Source: UBA10649 sp963842725 (lineage in GTDB: Bacteria; Actinomycetota; Actinomycetes; S36-B12). Taken from it: a DNA stretch of 64,000 nt. The number at the start of each line of letters is the position of its first letter. Position 1 is the stretch's first letter. The position numbers were made by a program, and so were the translations under genes. Shown here one piece after another: positions 51,233 through 59,497 of the stretch. The stretch covers positions 744,001 to 808,000 of the forward strand of contig CAWJHN010000004.1 of assembly GCA_963842725.1 (NCBI GenBank), read 5' to 3'. A model generated the notes under the pieces. That model saw only the letters and a list, made by a program, of their open reading frames with translations, had not been told where the DNA came from and made no database searches.

Positions 51233-52630
51233 ATGAGCGGTGACATCCCCTTCGGCTTCGGCATGAGCGGCCAGGATCCCGACGACCCGAGTGGTCCGGG
51301 AGGCCCCGGCGGTCCCGGCGGCCCGATGGGATTCGGTGCGGGCGGGTTCGACATCAACTCGCTGGGCGCGGCCCTGCAGCAGCTCGGCGCGATGCTCCAG
51401 AATCAGCAGGCGGGGGGCGAGGCCACCGGCCCGGTGAACTGGCCCATGGTCATCGACCTGGCCCGCAAGAAGCTGGCCACCGACGGGGACCCGTCGGTGA
51501 GCGATGCGCAGCGACGGGCGGTCGTCGAGTCGGTGCGCCTGGCCGACGTCTGGCTGGATCCCGCCGTGACCTTCCCCGCGACCACGTCCGCGCCGGTGGC
51601 CTGGAGCCGATCGGAGTGGCTCGAGGCGACCACACCCGTCTGGCGACAGGTCATCGAGCCGATCGCCGAGCACATGCAGCAGGTCGTCGGGCAGACGATG
51701 CCCGGTGAGGGCATGGACATCGCGACCCTCAACGAGAACCTGCCGGAGCAGCTGCGGGGCATGTTCCCGGGCGGCATCCCGCCCGAGATGGCGCAGATGA
51801 TGGGTCCGATGCTCGGCATGGTCCGGCAGCTCGGTGTCGCCGCGTTCAGCATGCAGCTGGGAGAGGCGCTCGCCGGGCTCGCCGCCGACGTCGTGGTCGG
51901 GTCGGACATCGGCATCCCGCTGACGACCGCGCCGCAGTGCGCGCTGCTGCCCCGCAACATCGAGGCGTTCGGCGAGGGGCTGGGCCTGCCCGTCGACGAC
52001 GTCCGTCTGTACCTGGCCCTTCGCGAGTCGGCGCACCAGCGCCTGTTCGCGCACGTGTCATGGCTGCGTCCCCGGGTCATCGGCGCCGTCGAGGAGTACG
52101 CCCGCGGGATCCGGGTCGACGAGTCGCGACTCTCGCAGGCCATGGAGGGCGTCGACATGACGAACCCCGAGGCCCTTCAGCAGCTGCTGGGCAGCGGCCT
52201 GCTGCAGCCCGAGGACACCGAGGAGCAGCGGGCCGCCATCGCGCGTCTGGAGACCCTCCTGGCGCTCGTCGAGGGCTGGGTCGACGACGTGGTCGACACG
52301 GCCATCGCCGAGCGACTGCCGTCTGCGGTCCAGCTGCGCGAGACGATGCGGCGACGACGTGCAGCCGGCGGCCCGGCCGAGAAGACGTTCGCCACGCTCG
52401 TCGGGATGGAGCTGCGACCCCGCCTGGCCCGCGAGGCGGCCACCCTGTTCGCAGTGGTGCGCGCCGGGCGAGGGGCCGAGGCCCGTGACGCGCTCTGGGC
52501 ACACCCCGACCTCCTGCCCGGGCCGGCCGACCTGTCGGATCCGCTCGGGTTCATCGAGACCAGTGCCAGCGAGATGACGTTCGAGATCGACACCGACGGC
52601 GGCGACCCGGAACGCCCGGCCGACGAGTGA
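51233..52630 (+). CDS. Zinc-dependent metalloprotease-like protein (DUF2342/Zincin_2)
   Basis: 465 residues, homologue of Rv3195. A Gly/Pro-rich start ('GPGGPGGPGGPMGFGAGGF') leads into a helical domain; the metal site resembles 'ALRESAHQRLFAHVSWLRPRVIGAVEEYARG', with Glu and two His spaced as in the family's zincin-like motif, about residues 265-290. Substrate unknown. Sits upstream of the PDZ/Lon-like protease and UPF0182 in conserved order. The Nudix gene starts on its stop codon (GTGA). Confidence 0.88.
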   Translation: MSGDIPFGFGMSGQDPDDPSGPGGPGGPGGPMGFGAGGFDINSLGAALQQLGAMLQNQQAGGEATGPVNWPMVIDLARKKLATDGDPSVSDAQRRAVVESVRLADVWLDPAVTFPATTSAPVAWSRSEWLEATTPVWRQVIEPIAEHMQQVVGQTMPGEGMDIATLNENLPEQLRGMFPGGIPPEMAQMMGPMLGMVRQLGVAAFSMQLGEALAGLAADVVVGSDIGIPLTTAPQCALLPRNIEAFGEGLGLPVDDVRLYLALRESAHQRLFAHVSWLRPRVIGAVEEYARGIRVDESRLSQAMEGVDMTNPEALQQLLGSGLLQPEDTEEQRAAIARLETLLALVEGWVDDVVDTAIAERLPSAVQLRETMRRRRAAGGPAEKTFATLVGMELRPRLAREAATLFAVVRAGRGAEARDALWAHPDLLPGPADLSDPLGFIETSASEMTFEIDTDGGDPERPADE

Positions 52631-53175
52631 CGGGCTTTGCCCGGCTGCATGTCGACGCGAGCGCGGTGCTGAGTGCCTGGCACCATGCCGACCCCAGCCA
52701 GCGCGCTCTGCGCGACGCGTACCTCGCGTTCCTGGACGAGCACGACGACGCGATGTCCCGGGCGTGCCGGATCGGGCACCTGACCGCCAGCGCCCTGGTC
52801 ATGGACGAGCAGCGCACGCGCGTGCTGCTGACCCTGCACCCGAAGGCGGGCCGCTGGCTGCAGCTCGGTGGGCACTGCGAGGAGCCGGACGCCTCCCTGC
52901 GGGCGGCCGCGCTCCGGGAGACGATCGAGGAGGGCGGCATCGCCGACGTCGACATCTCCGCGGCGCCCATCCGGCTGGATCGGCACCCGGTGCCGTGCGG
53001 TGGGGCGATGAGTGAGCATCTCGACGTGGAGTACCTCGCGCTCGTGCCCGCGCACGCCCGAGAGGTGATCAGCGCCGAGTCCGATGATCTGCGCTGGTTC
53101 GCCGTCGACGACCTGCCGGGCGACCTCGACCAGGCAGTGCGGGCGATGGTGGCCACGGCGCTGGCCACCGGGTAG
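52627..53175 (+). CDS. NUDIX hydrolase
   Basis: 182 residues with a complete Nudix box 'GGHCEEPDASLRAAALRETIEEGG' at about 81-104 (G-X5-E-X7-RE-X2-EE-X-G). Cleaves a nucleoside diphosphate linked to another moiety; no specificity motif recognised. Overlaps the zinc-protease gene by GTGA. Followed by about 480 bp without a protein-coding gene. Confidence 0.9.
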   Translation: MTGFARLHVDASAVLSAWHHADPSQRALRDAYLAFLDEHDDAMSRACRIGHLTASALVMDEQRTRVLLTLHPKAGRWLQLGGHCEEPDASLRAAALRETIEEGGIADVDISAAPIRLDRHPVPCGGAMSEHLDVEYLALVPAHAREVISAESDDLRWFAVDDLPGDLDQAVRAMVATALATG

Positions 53176-53263
53176 GCCGCTGGCGCCGCAGCGTCCGCCG
53201 GCACCGGCCGGGCGACTTCGTAAACCGTCGGGTAAACACGACGTAAACCGGAGCAACTATTTT

Positions 53264-53404
53264 TCGTCCACAGGGTGGGCATGACGTTTCCGCTGGTCAG
53301 AGGATGTTTTCCGCGGTCATCCTCAGGTTCGTCCACAACGTCGTGCACGTCCCGTCCACAGCGACACGCCCATGCGTCCCCAGCCTGCGCACAGCATGTC
53401 CACA
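53264..53404. promoter_or_regulatory. Cluster of DnaA-box-like sequences
   Basis: Four sites ending GTCCACA on the plus strand: TCGTCCACA at 53264 and 53329, CCGTCCACA at 53352, ATGTCCACA at 53396. The actinobacterial DnaA box is TTGTCCACA, so the first, second and fourth have one mismatch. Just upstream, GTAAAC-type motifs recur at 53221, 53233 and 53244 on an 11-12 bp period. No replication genes adjoin, so this is more likely a DnaA-responsive or titration region than an origin. Confidence 0.35.
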
Positions 53405-53433
53405 GGGTTGGTGAACGGATAGTGCCGTTCGCG

Positions 53434-53463
53434 TTGACTACCGGATCCGCTACTGCCTAGGTT
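53434..53463 (+). promoter_or_regulatory. Strong promoter of the candidate small RNA
   Basis: TTGACT (53434-53439) and TAGGTT (53458-53463) with an 18-bp spacer: one of the best promoters in the window. Expected transcription start near 53470. Confidence 0.6.
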
Positions 53464-53469
53464 CGGTCG

Positions 53470-53552
53470 CGTTGGACCCCCGGGATAACACGCCACGTTC
53501 GCAAGGGGAAGGCGAACGGCGCGGAGAGACCCGGGGGTCCGTCGTTTTCTCC
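53470..53552 (+). ncRNA. Candidate small structured RNA of about 80 nt
   Basis: Downstream of the TTGACT/TAGGTT promoter. GGACCCCCGGG at 53474-53484 pairs perfectly with 53530-53540, closing the whole molecule; inside it CGTTCGC (53506-53512 region) pairs with GCGAACG to present an AAGGGGAAG loop that looks like a free Shine-Dalgarno or anti-C-rich sequence. The closing stem is followed by GTCGTTTTCT, a terminator-like T-run. It lacks the SRP RNA core and the C-loop pattern of 6C RNA. It could instead be an attenuating leader for the gene at 53656. Confidence 0.45.
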
Positions 53553-53655
53553 CCACGCGACGCAGCGCGTACCCTTGACAGGGAACCAGTGGCCAGGCCC
53601 CCTCGTCCCAGAGGGATGCAGATGGTGATGGTCGAACTCGGCAAGGGAGTCGTGC

Positions 53656-53877
53656 GTGTCAGCGCTGGCCTGGTGGCTCATTCCCCTCGTGGCGACGGTG
53701 CTGGCGGTGGCCTTCGTGGCATTGCGTAGCCGACCCAGCAAGCCCACCACGGCCGAGGACTCGATGGCGCGACTGCGCCGCATGCAGGAGGCCATGGAGC
53801 GGCCGATGCCGCCGCAGGCCGGGACCCCAGACAAGCCGGCCGAAGCCGACCCGACGAAGCCCGGGACCGACGCGTGA
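53656..53877 (+). CDS. Small single-pass membrane protein
   Basis: 73 residues: one N-terminal membrane helix ('ALAWWLIPLVATVLAVAFVAL', about 3-23), then a basic turn and a polar tail with 'SMARLRRMQEAMERPMPP'. GTG 53656 follows AGGGAG by 6 nt. The Lon-like protease gene starts on its stop codon (GTGA), so the two are coupled; a partner or substrate role for that protease is possible. No family recognised. Confidence 0.75.
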   Translation: MSALAWWLIPLVATVLAVAFVALRSRPSKPTTAEDSMARLRRMQEAMERPMPPQAGTPDKPAEADPTKPGTDA

Positions 53878-55046
53878 CCGAGACCGGCATCGAGAACCTG
53901 GAGCCCACCGGCAGCACGGAGGTCCCGCCGCCGTCCGGCTGGTTCGACGCGCTCACCCATCCCAGCCGCCGCGGCTGGGTCCTGCTGACCAGCGGCCTGA
54001 CCACCCTGGTGCTGCTCGGCATCGCCTTCCTCCTGCCGGTCCCCTTCGTGCGTCTGGCCCCCGGACCGACCTTCAACGTGGTCGGGGAGCAGGACGGCCT
54101 GCCGGTCATCGACATCACCGGCACCCAGACCTACCCCTCCACCGGCAGCCTCGACATGACGACGGTCATGGAGTCCGGCGGACCGCGCGGCGGCCTGACC
54201 TTCGTGACCGCGATCGCCTCGTGGCTCGACCCGAGCGACGCCGTGGTCCCGCGCGAGCTGATCTTCCCCGACGACGTCTCCGGCGAGGACGTGCAGAAGC
54301 GCCAGGCCCTGCTGTTCAGCACCTCGGAGTCGAATGCCGTGGCCGCCGCCATGAACCACCTCGGCCTGCCGGTCCTGACGACTGTGGTGGTGTCCGCGGT
54401 GTACTCCGGTTCGCCGTCCGACGGCAACCTGCTGCCGAAGGACGAGATCGTCTCGATCAACGGCACGCCGGTGACACGGCCCGACGAGGTCGCTGCGGCG
54501 GTGCGGGCCGAGCCCGTCGGCACCACCTTCGAGATCGTCGTCCGCCGCGACGGCGTCGAGGTCGACGGCGCGATGCAGGACAACGTGGAGCAGACGGTCA
54601 CCGTCACGTCGGTCGAGAATCCGGACGATGCCGGCGTCCCGATGATCGGCATCGGCGTCGACACCTTCTACGCGGCCGAGTTCCCGATCGACTTCACCCT
54701 CGAGGACGTCGGGGGCCCCAGCGCGGGGCTCATGTTCGCGACCGGCATCGTCGACAAGCTCACGCCGGACGACCTCACCGGCGGCGGCCATGTCGCCGGG
54801 ACGGGGACGATCGAGCCGGACGGCACCGTCGGTCCGATCGGCGGCATCCGCCAGAAGCTGGCAGGTGCACGCGAGGCGGGCGCCACGCTGTTCGTCATGC
54901 CGAAGGCGCACTGCACCGAGGCCTCCGGACATGTTCCCGACGGACTGACCGTCGTGCCCGTCGAGACGCTCACGCAGAGCATCGAGGCGATCCAGGCGTA
55001 CACGGCTGGCGAGCCCGTTGCCTCCTGCCCGGCGTCCGGGGAGTGA
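53874..55046 (+). CDS. Membrane-anchored PDZ and Lon-protease-domain (S16) protein
   Basis: 390 residues, homologue of Rv3194c. One membrane helix at about 36-56, an extracytoplasmic region, a PDZ domain at about 160-230 ('VYSGSPSDGNLLPKDEIVSINGTPVTRPDEVAAAV'), and a Lon-type proteolytic domain with Ser in 'DVGGPSAGLMFATGIVDKL' and Lys in 'GPIGGIRQKLAGAREAGA', the S16 Ser-Lys dyad. No ATPase domain, so it is an ATP-independent protease acting outside the membrane. Coupled to the small membrane protein upstream. Confidence 0.93.
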   Translation: MTETGIENLEPTGSTEVPPPSGWFDALTHPSRRGWVLLTSGLTTLVLLGIAFLLPVPFVRLAPGPTFNVVGEQDGLPVIDITGTQTYPSTGSLDMTTVMESGGPRGGLTFVTAIASWLDPSDAVVPRELIFPDDVSGEDVQKRQALLFSTSESNAVAAAMNHLGLPVLTTVVVSAVYSGSPSDGNLLPKDEIVSINGTPVTRPDEVAAAVRAEPVGTTFEIVVRRDGVEVDGAMQDNVEQTVTVTSVENPDDAGVPMIGIGVDTFYAAEFPIDFTLEDVGGPSAGLMFATGIVDKLTPDDLTGGGHVAGTGTIEPDGTVGPIGGIRQKLAGAREAGATLFVMPKAHCTEASGHVPDGLTVVPVETLTQSIEAIQAYTAGEPVASCPASGE

Positions 55047-55100
55047 GCGACGTGAGCAGAGCACGGGAGGGCCATTGCGTTCAGCCCCGCCTCGGTGTCG

Positions 55101-55106
55101 TAGGTT
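55101..55106 (+). promoter_or_regulatory. -10 element of a leaderless UPF0182 gene
   Basis: TAGGTT ends 6 nt before ATG 55113. Confidence 0.55.
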
Positions 55107-55112
55107 GCTGAG

Positions 55113-58064
55113 ATGAGTTTCGACATGCCCGGAATGGGCGGTCCCGGCGGTTCCGTCGTCGACGCGCCCCCGAGGCGGCGGGGGGTGCTGCTCCCGACGC
55201 TGATCGTGCTCGCCCTGCTCGTGGGCGGCTTCGTCATCTTCTCGGGCTTCTACACCGACTGGCTGTGGTTCGAGTCCGTCGACAAGACGCAGGTGTTCAC
55301 CACCTCGATCGTCACGCGCGCCATCATGTTCGTGGCGTTCGGGCTGGTCATGGGCGTGGCCGTCGGCCTGTCGATGTGGCTGGCGTGGCGCACCCGCCCG
55401 ACGTTCCGCGGCATGACGCCGGAGCAGGCGAGCCTGGAGCGGTACCGGATCGCGATCGAGCCCTTCCGCCGACGCCTGACGATCGCCACGGCGGTGGGCC
55501 TCGGCTTCATCACGGGCCTGACGGCGTCGTCCGAGTGGGGGACCTACCTGCTGTGGCGCAACGCCGTGCCGTTCGGCATCACCGACCCCCAGTTCGGCAT
55601 GGACCTGTCGTTCTACACCTTCACGCTGCCGTTCATCCGGTTCCTGATCGGGTTCGGGTTCGCGGTCGTCTTCCTGTGCCTGATCGCGGTGGTCGTCGTC
55701 CAGTACGTGTACGGCGGCCTGCGCCTGCAGCCCAAGGGCGATCGCGCCTCGGGCGCGGCGCAGTCGCAGCTCTCGCTGCTCATCGGCATCTTCCTGCTGC
55801 TGAAGGCGGTCTCCTACTGGTACGACCGCTTCGGCCTGGCGACCAAGAGCGAGAGCCTGGTGGCAGGGTTCACCGGCCTGAAGTACACCGACGTCAACGC
55901 GGTGCTGCCGGCCCTGAACATCCTCGTGGTGGTCTCGATCCTGGTCGCCATCCTCTTCTTCATCAACGTGTTCCGCCGCCACTGGGTCATCCCGGTGATC
56001 GGCGCGGGCCTGATGGTGCTGACGAGCGTCGTCGTCGGCGCGGTCTACCCGATGATCGTGCAGCAGTTCCAGGTGCGGCCCAGTGAGCTCGTCCGCGAGC
56101 AGCCGTACCTCGAGCGCAACATCAACGCCACGCGCGACGCGTACGACATCGCCGACTCCGAGGTCTCCGACTACGCCGGCACCGTGTCGCCGCCCAGCGC
56201 CGCAGTGCTCGAGGCGAGCGCCGGAACGCTCAACAACATCCGCCTCCTCGACCCGGCCGTCGTGTCGCCCACCTTCAACCAGCTGCAGCAGATCCGCGGC
56301 TACTACGGGTTCAACGACAAGCTCGACGTCGATCGCTACACCCTCGACGACGCCAAGCGCGGCGCCATCGTCGCGGCCCGCGAGATCAACCTCGCCGGCA
56401 TCCCCGACGGCCAGCGCAACTGGACCAACGACCGTCTCGTGTACACGCACGGCTACGGCCTCGTCGCGGCATACGACAACACGGCGCAGACGAACGGCCA
56501 GCCGGACTTCTTCGAGAGCGACATCCCGCCGACCGGCGGCCTCGACGTGGAGCAGCCGCGCGTGTACTTCGGCGAGCTCTCGCCCATCTACTCGATCGTC
56601 GGCGCGCCCGAGGGCTCACCGCCCGTCGAGCTCGACTACCCGGACGACGCCAACCCGACCGGCCAGGCCACCAACACCTACCAGGGCAAGGGCGGCGTGG
56701 CCATGGGCTCGCTGTTCGGGCGCCTGCTGTTCGCGACGAAGTTCCAGGACGCGAACATCCTGCTCAGCGACCTGGTCAACGTCGACTCGCGGATCCTGTG
56801 GGACCGCGACCCGGTGACGCGTGTCGAGAAGGTGGCCCCGTGGCTGACCCTCGACCAGGATCCGTACCCCATCGTCGCCGACGGCCGGATCAAGTGGATC
56901 GTCGACGGCTACACCCTGTCGAACGAGTACCCCTACAGCAGCCGCGTGTCGCTGACCGACGCCACGAGCGACTCCGTCAGCACCCGCACCCTGCCGAGCA
57001 GCCTGCTGCCGCGGGACCAGGCGAACTACATGCGCAACTCGGTGAAGGCCGTGGTCGACGCCTACGACGGCACGGTCTCGCTGTACGCGTGGGACGAGAA
57101 CGACCCGGTCCTGCAGACGTGGATGGGTGCATTCCCGGGCGTCGTCGATCCGGTCTCTGCGATGTCGGAGGACGTCCTGCAGCACGTGCGGTACCCGCAG
57201 GACATGTTCAAGGTGCAGCGGGCGATCCTGAGCCGGTACCACGTCACGGACCCGTCCACCTTCTACAACGGCACCGACGTGTGGATCGTGCCCAACGACC
57301 CGACGGTCTCGCCGGCGCAGGTGTTCCAGCCGCCGTACTACCTGACGCTGCAGATGCCCGACCAGCCGGCGCCGACCTTCTCGCTGACGACGACGTTCGC
57401 GCCGCAGCGACGGCAGACGCTGGCCGCGTTCATGGCGGTCGACTCCGCCCCGGGCGAGGGCTACGGCAAGATGCGCGTGCTGCAGTTGCCGAGCAACACG
57501 ACGATCCCCGGACCGCAGCAGGTGCAGAACAACTTCGAGTCCGACCCGCTGGTCTCCTCGCAGCTGAGCCTGCTGCGCGCCGGCGGCTCCGACGTCGAGC
57601 TCGGCAACCTGCTGAGCCTGCCGTTCAACGGCGGCCTGCTCTACATCGAGCCGGTCTACATCCGGGCCAACACCGAGGGCTACCCGCTGCTGCGCAAGGT
57701 CCTGGTCGGCTACGGCTCGAACGTCGCGATGGAGAACACGCTGAGCGTCGCGCTGGCGAAGGTCTTCGACGCCGACCCGGGCACGATCACCGAGCCGCTG
57801 CCGGAGACCGAGGTGCCGAGCGGCGAGGGTGAGGGCCAGGCGACGCCGAGTCCGTCCCCCACCGCGGAGTCGAGCGGCGACCCCCAGACCGACCTGACGA
57901 TCGCGCTCACGCAGGCGCAGTCGGCGTACGACGACGGCCAGGCGGCCCTGGCCCGCGGCGACTTCGCGGCGTACGGCGAGGCGATGGACGACCTCAAGCG
58001 GGCACTCGACGCGGCCGCGGCTGCGCAGGCCCAGCTGAACCCGGCGGGTGGCAGCGGCATATGA
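55113..58064 (+). CDS. UPF0182 family large membrane protein
   Basis: 983 residues, homologue of Rv3193c. The first ~330 residues hold about seven membrane helices ('LIVLALLVGGFVIFSGFYTDWLWFESVDKTQVF' is a family hallmark); the remaining ~600 form a large extracytoplasmic domain ('REQPYLERNINATRDAYDI', 'RVYFGELSPIYSIVGAPEG', 'RILWDRDPVTRVEKVAPWLTLDQDPYPIVADGRIKWIVDGYT'), ending in an acidic Ser/Pro linker and a short helical tail. Function unknown across the family. The methyltransferase gene starts on its stop (ATGA). Confidence 0.95.
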   Translation: MSFDMPGMGGPGGSVVDAPPRRRGVLLPTLIVLALLVGGFVIFSGFYTDWLWFESVDKTQVFTTSIVTRAIMFVAFGLVMGVAVGLSMWLAWRTRPTFRGMTPEQASLERYRIAIEPFRRRLTIATAVGLGFITGLTASSEWGTYLLWRNAVPFGITDPQFGMDLSFYTFTLPFIRFLIGFGFAVVFLCLIAVVVVQYVYGGLRLQPKGDRASGAAQSQLSLLIGIFLLLKAVSYWYDRFGLATKSESLVAGFTGLKYTDVNAVLPALNILVVVSILVAILFFINVFRRHWVIPVIGAGLMVLTSVVVGAVYPMIVQQFQVRPSELVREQPYLERNINATRDAYDIADSEVSDYAGTVSPPSAAVLEASAGTLNNIRLLDPAVVSPTFNQLQQIRGYYGFNDKLDVDRYTLDDAKRGAIVAAREINLAGIPDGQRNWTNDRLVYTHGYGLVAAYDNTAQTNGQPDFFESDIPPTGGLDVEQPRVYFGELSPIYSIVGAPEGSPPVELDYPDDANPTGQATNTYQGKGGVAMGSLFGRLLFATKFQDANILLSDLVNVDSRILWDRDPVTRVEKVAPWLTLDQDPYPIVADGRIKWIVDGYTLSNEYPYSSRVSLTDATSDSVSTRTLPSSLLPRDQANYMRNSVKAVVDAYDGTVSLYAWDENDPVLQTWMGAFPGVVDPVSAMSEDVLQHVRYPQDMFKVQRAILSRYHVTDPSTFYNGTDVWIVPNDPTVSPAQVFQPPYYLTLQMPDQPAPTFSLTTTFAPQRRQTLAAFMAVDSAPGEGYGKMRVLQLPSNTTIPGPQQVQNNFESDPLVSSQLSLLRAGGSDVELGNLLSLPFNGGLLYIEPVYIRANTEGYPLLRKVLVGYGSNVAMENTLSVALAKVFDADPGTITEPLPETEVPSGEGEGQATPSPSPTAESSGDPQTDLTIALTQAQSAYDDGQAALARGDFAAYGEAMDDLKRALDAAAAAQAQLNPAGGSGI

Positions 58065-58681
58065 CGGCCGAGCCCACGCCGGGGTCCGGGGGGTACTGGG
58101 ACCACCGCTACGCGACCATCGGCGATGCCAACGTCAGCTGGTTCCAGGCCGACCCGACGGCCAGCCTCGACCTGATCGGACAGGTGGCGAGCACGTCCGC
58201 GGGCGTCGTCGACGTCGGGGGAGGCGCGAGCCGTCTCGTCGACAACCTGCTGGCCCTCGGGTTCCGCGACCTCACCGTCGTCGACCTCAGCCAGGAGGCG
58301 CTGAACGCGGCGCACGGCCGCATCGGGGAGGCGCCCATCACGTGGGTGGTCAGCGACGTCCGCGAGTGGCAGCCGGATCGGACCTTCGACGTGTGGCACG
58401 ACCGCGCTGCGTACCACTTCCTGACCGACCCGGACGACCAGCAGGCCTACTGGCAGCTCGTGCATGACAGCGTCGTGCCGGGCGGCCACGTGATCGTGGC
58501 GACGTTCGCCGAGGACGGTCCGGAGATGTGCTCCGGCCTGCCGATCACGCGCTACAGCGCGGCCGAGCTCGCTGCGGCGATGGGGGAGCGCTTCGTCGTC
58601 GTCGAGACCCGACGCGAGCAGCACACGACGCCCACCGGCGGCACCCAGAGCTTCATCTGGCTCCTCGCGCAGCGCTCCTGA
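58061..58681 (+). CDS. Class I SAM-dependent methyltransferase
   Basis: 206 residues. 'YWDHRYATIGDANVSWFQ' start, SAM-binding loop 'GVVDVGGGASRLVDNLL', acidic 'LTVVDLSQEALNAA', 'WVVSDVREWQPDRTFDVWHDRAAYHFLTDPDDQQAY' and 'VPGGHVIVATFAEDGPEMCSGLPITRYS'. This is the small thiopurine/tellurite-type methyltransferase pattern; substrate unknown. ATG overlaps the UPF0182 stop. Confidence 0.9.
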   Translation: MTAEPTPGSGGYWDHRYATIGDANVSWFQADPTASLDLIGQVASTSAGVVDVGGGASRLVDNLLALGFRDLTVVDLSQEALNAAHGRIGEAPITWVVSDVREWQPDRTFDVWHDRAAYHFLTDPDDQQAYWQLVHDSVVPGGHVIVATFAEDGPEMCSGLPITRYSAAELAAAMGERFVVVETRREQHTTPTGGTQSFIWLLAQRS

Positions 58682-58747
58682 GTCCCAGGCACCGGTGAGT
58701 CGCCGGCCGCGAGTCGCATTCGCGGGGTATCCGGACCGGACCTTTCG

Positions 58748-58753
58748 TACGAT
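58748..58753 (+). promoter_or_regulatory. -10 element of the leaderless orphan antitoxin gene
   Basis: TACGAT ends 6 nt before ATG 58760. Confidence 0.5.
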
Positions 58754-58759
58754 CGTTCC

Positions 58760-59002
58760 ATGGCGACCATCACCGTGAACGAGGCGAGGCTGTCGCTCCA
58801 TGCGGCGGTCGACACGGCTCAGGCCGAGGACGTCTTCCTGTACCGCGACGGAGCCCCGGCCGCCGTGCTGGTCAGCGTGGACCGGTACGACGAGCTGGTG
58901 GCCGCCGCCCGGGAGCTGGCCAGGATGTCGGCGGTCGACGACGGCATGGACGACACGGGAGAGCGAGACGTCTGGGAGCAGGTCGCCGAGGAGCTCGCCT
59001 GA
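58760..59002 (+). CDS. Phd/YefM-like antitoxin, no adjacent toxin
   Basis: 80 residues. The N-terminal ~50 match the Phd/YefM DNA-binding fold ('ITVNEARLSLHAAVDTAQAEDVFLYRDGAPAAVLVSVDRYDELV'); the acidic C-terminal helix ('MDDTGERDVWEQVAEELA') is where such antitoxins bind their toxin. The next gene is ArfB, not a RelE or PIN toxin, so this is an orphan or a solitary regulator. Appears leaderless. Confidence 0.8.
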   Translation: MATITVNEARLSLHAAVDTAQAEDVFLYRDGAPAAVLVSVDRYDELVAAARELARMSAVDDGMDDTGERDVWEQVAEELA

Positions 59003-59044
59003 GGCGTTGCCCGCCCCGCCCGTCCGATGCGTCATCCTTGTCGC

Positions 59045-59479
59045 ATGGCCGACGACATCCGGGTGCGGGGATCGATCGTGATCCCCCAGTCGGAGCTCAC
59101 CTGGCGGTTCTCCCGCTCGTCTGGCCCCGGCGGCCAGAGCGTCAACACGACGGACTCGCGCGTGCAGCTCGTCTTCGACCTGGGCGCCACCCCGAGCCTT
59201 CCCGAGCACCTGCGCGAGCGGGCCCTCGAGCGGCTCGGTCCCCGGCTCGTCGACGGATGCCTGGTCATCGCCGCATCCGAGCAGCGGTCTCAGTTCCAGA
59301 ACCGCCGGGCCGCTGAGCGCCGCCTCGCCGAGCAGCTGAGCGAGGCGATCGCGCCCCCGCCCCGCAAGCGCCGTCCGACCAAGCCCAGCAAGGCCGCGAC
59401 CGAGCGGCGCATCAAGGCGAAGAAGAGCCGCGGGATGACCAAGCGCCTGCGGGCATCGGCCGGCCGCGACGTGGACTAG
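59045..59479 (+). CDS. arfB: Alternative ribosome-rescue factor ArfB (peptidyl-tRNA hydrolase)
   Basis: Releases nascent chains from ribosomes stalled without a stop codon. 144 residues: RF-1-like domain with the catalytic 'SSGPGGQSVNTTDSRVQL' GGQ loop at about 27-45, and a long basic tail ('PPPRKRRPTKPSKAATERRIKAKKSRGMTKRLRAS') that enters the mRNA channel. CATCCT lies 6 nt before ATG 59045, so it may be leaderless. Confidence 0.93.
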   Translation: MADDIRVRGSIVIPQSELTWRFSRSSGPGGQSVNTTDSRVQLVFDLGATPSLPEHLRERALERLGPRLVDGCLVIAASEQRSQFQNRRAAERRLAEQLSEAIAPPPRKRRPTKPSKAATERRIKAKKSRGMTKRLRASAGRDVD

Positions 59480-59497
59480 ACGTGCCGGGCAGCGCGC

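Noticed and set aside
53264..53404. Chromosomal origin of replication
   Set aside because: No dnaA, dnaN, gyrB or rpmH nearby, no AT-rich unwinding element, and only four imperfect boxes.
53470..53552. SRP RNA or 6C RNA identity for the candidate small RNA
   Set aside because: The GGAAGNAGC-type SRP core and the paired C-rich loops of 6C RNA are both absent.
53472..53729. An 85-codon open frame overlapping the small RNA
   Set aside because: Low-complexity basic translation that overlaps the GTG start and better-supported membrane protein at 53656; no ribosome binding site.
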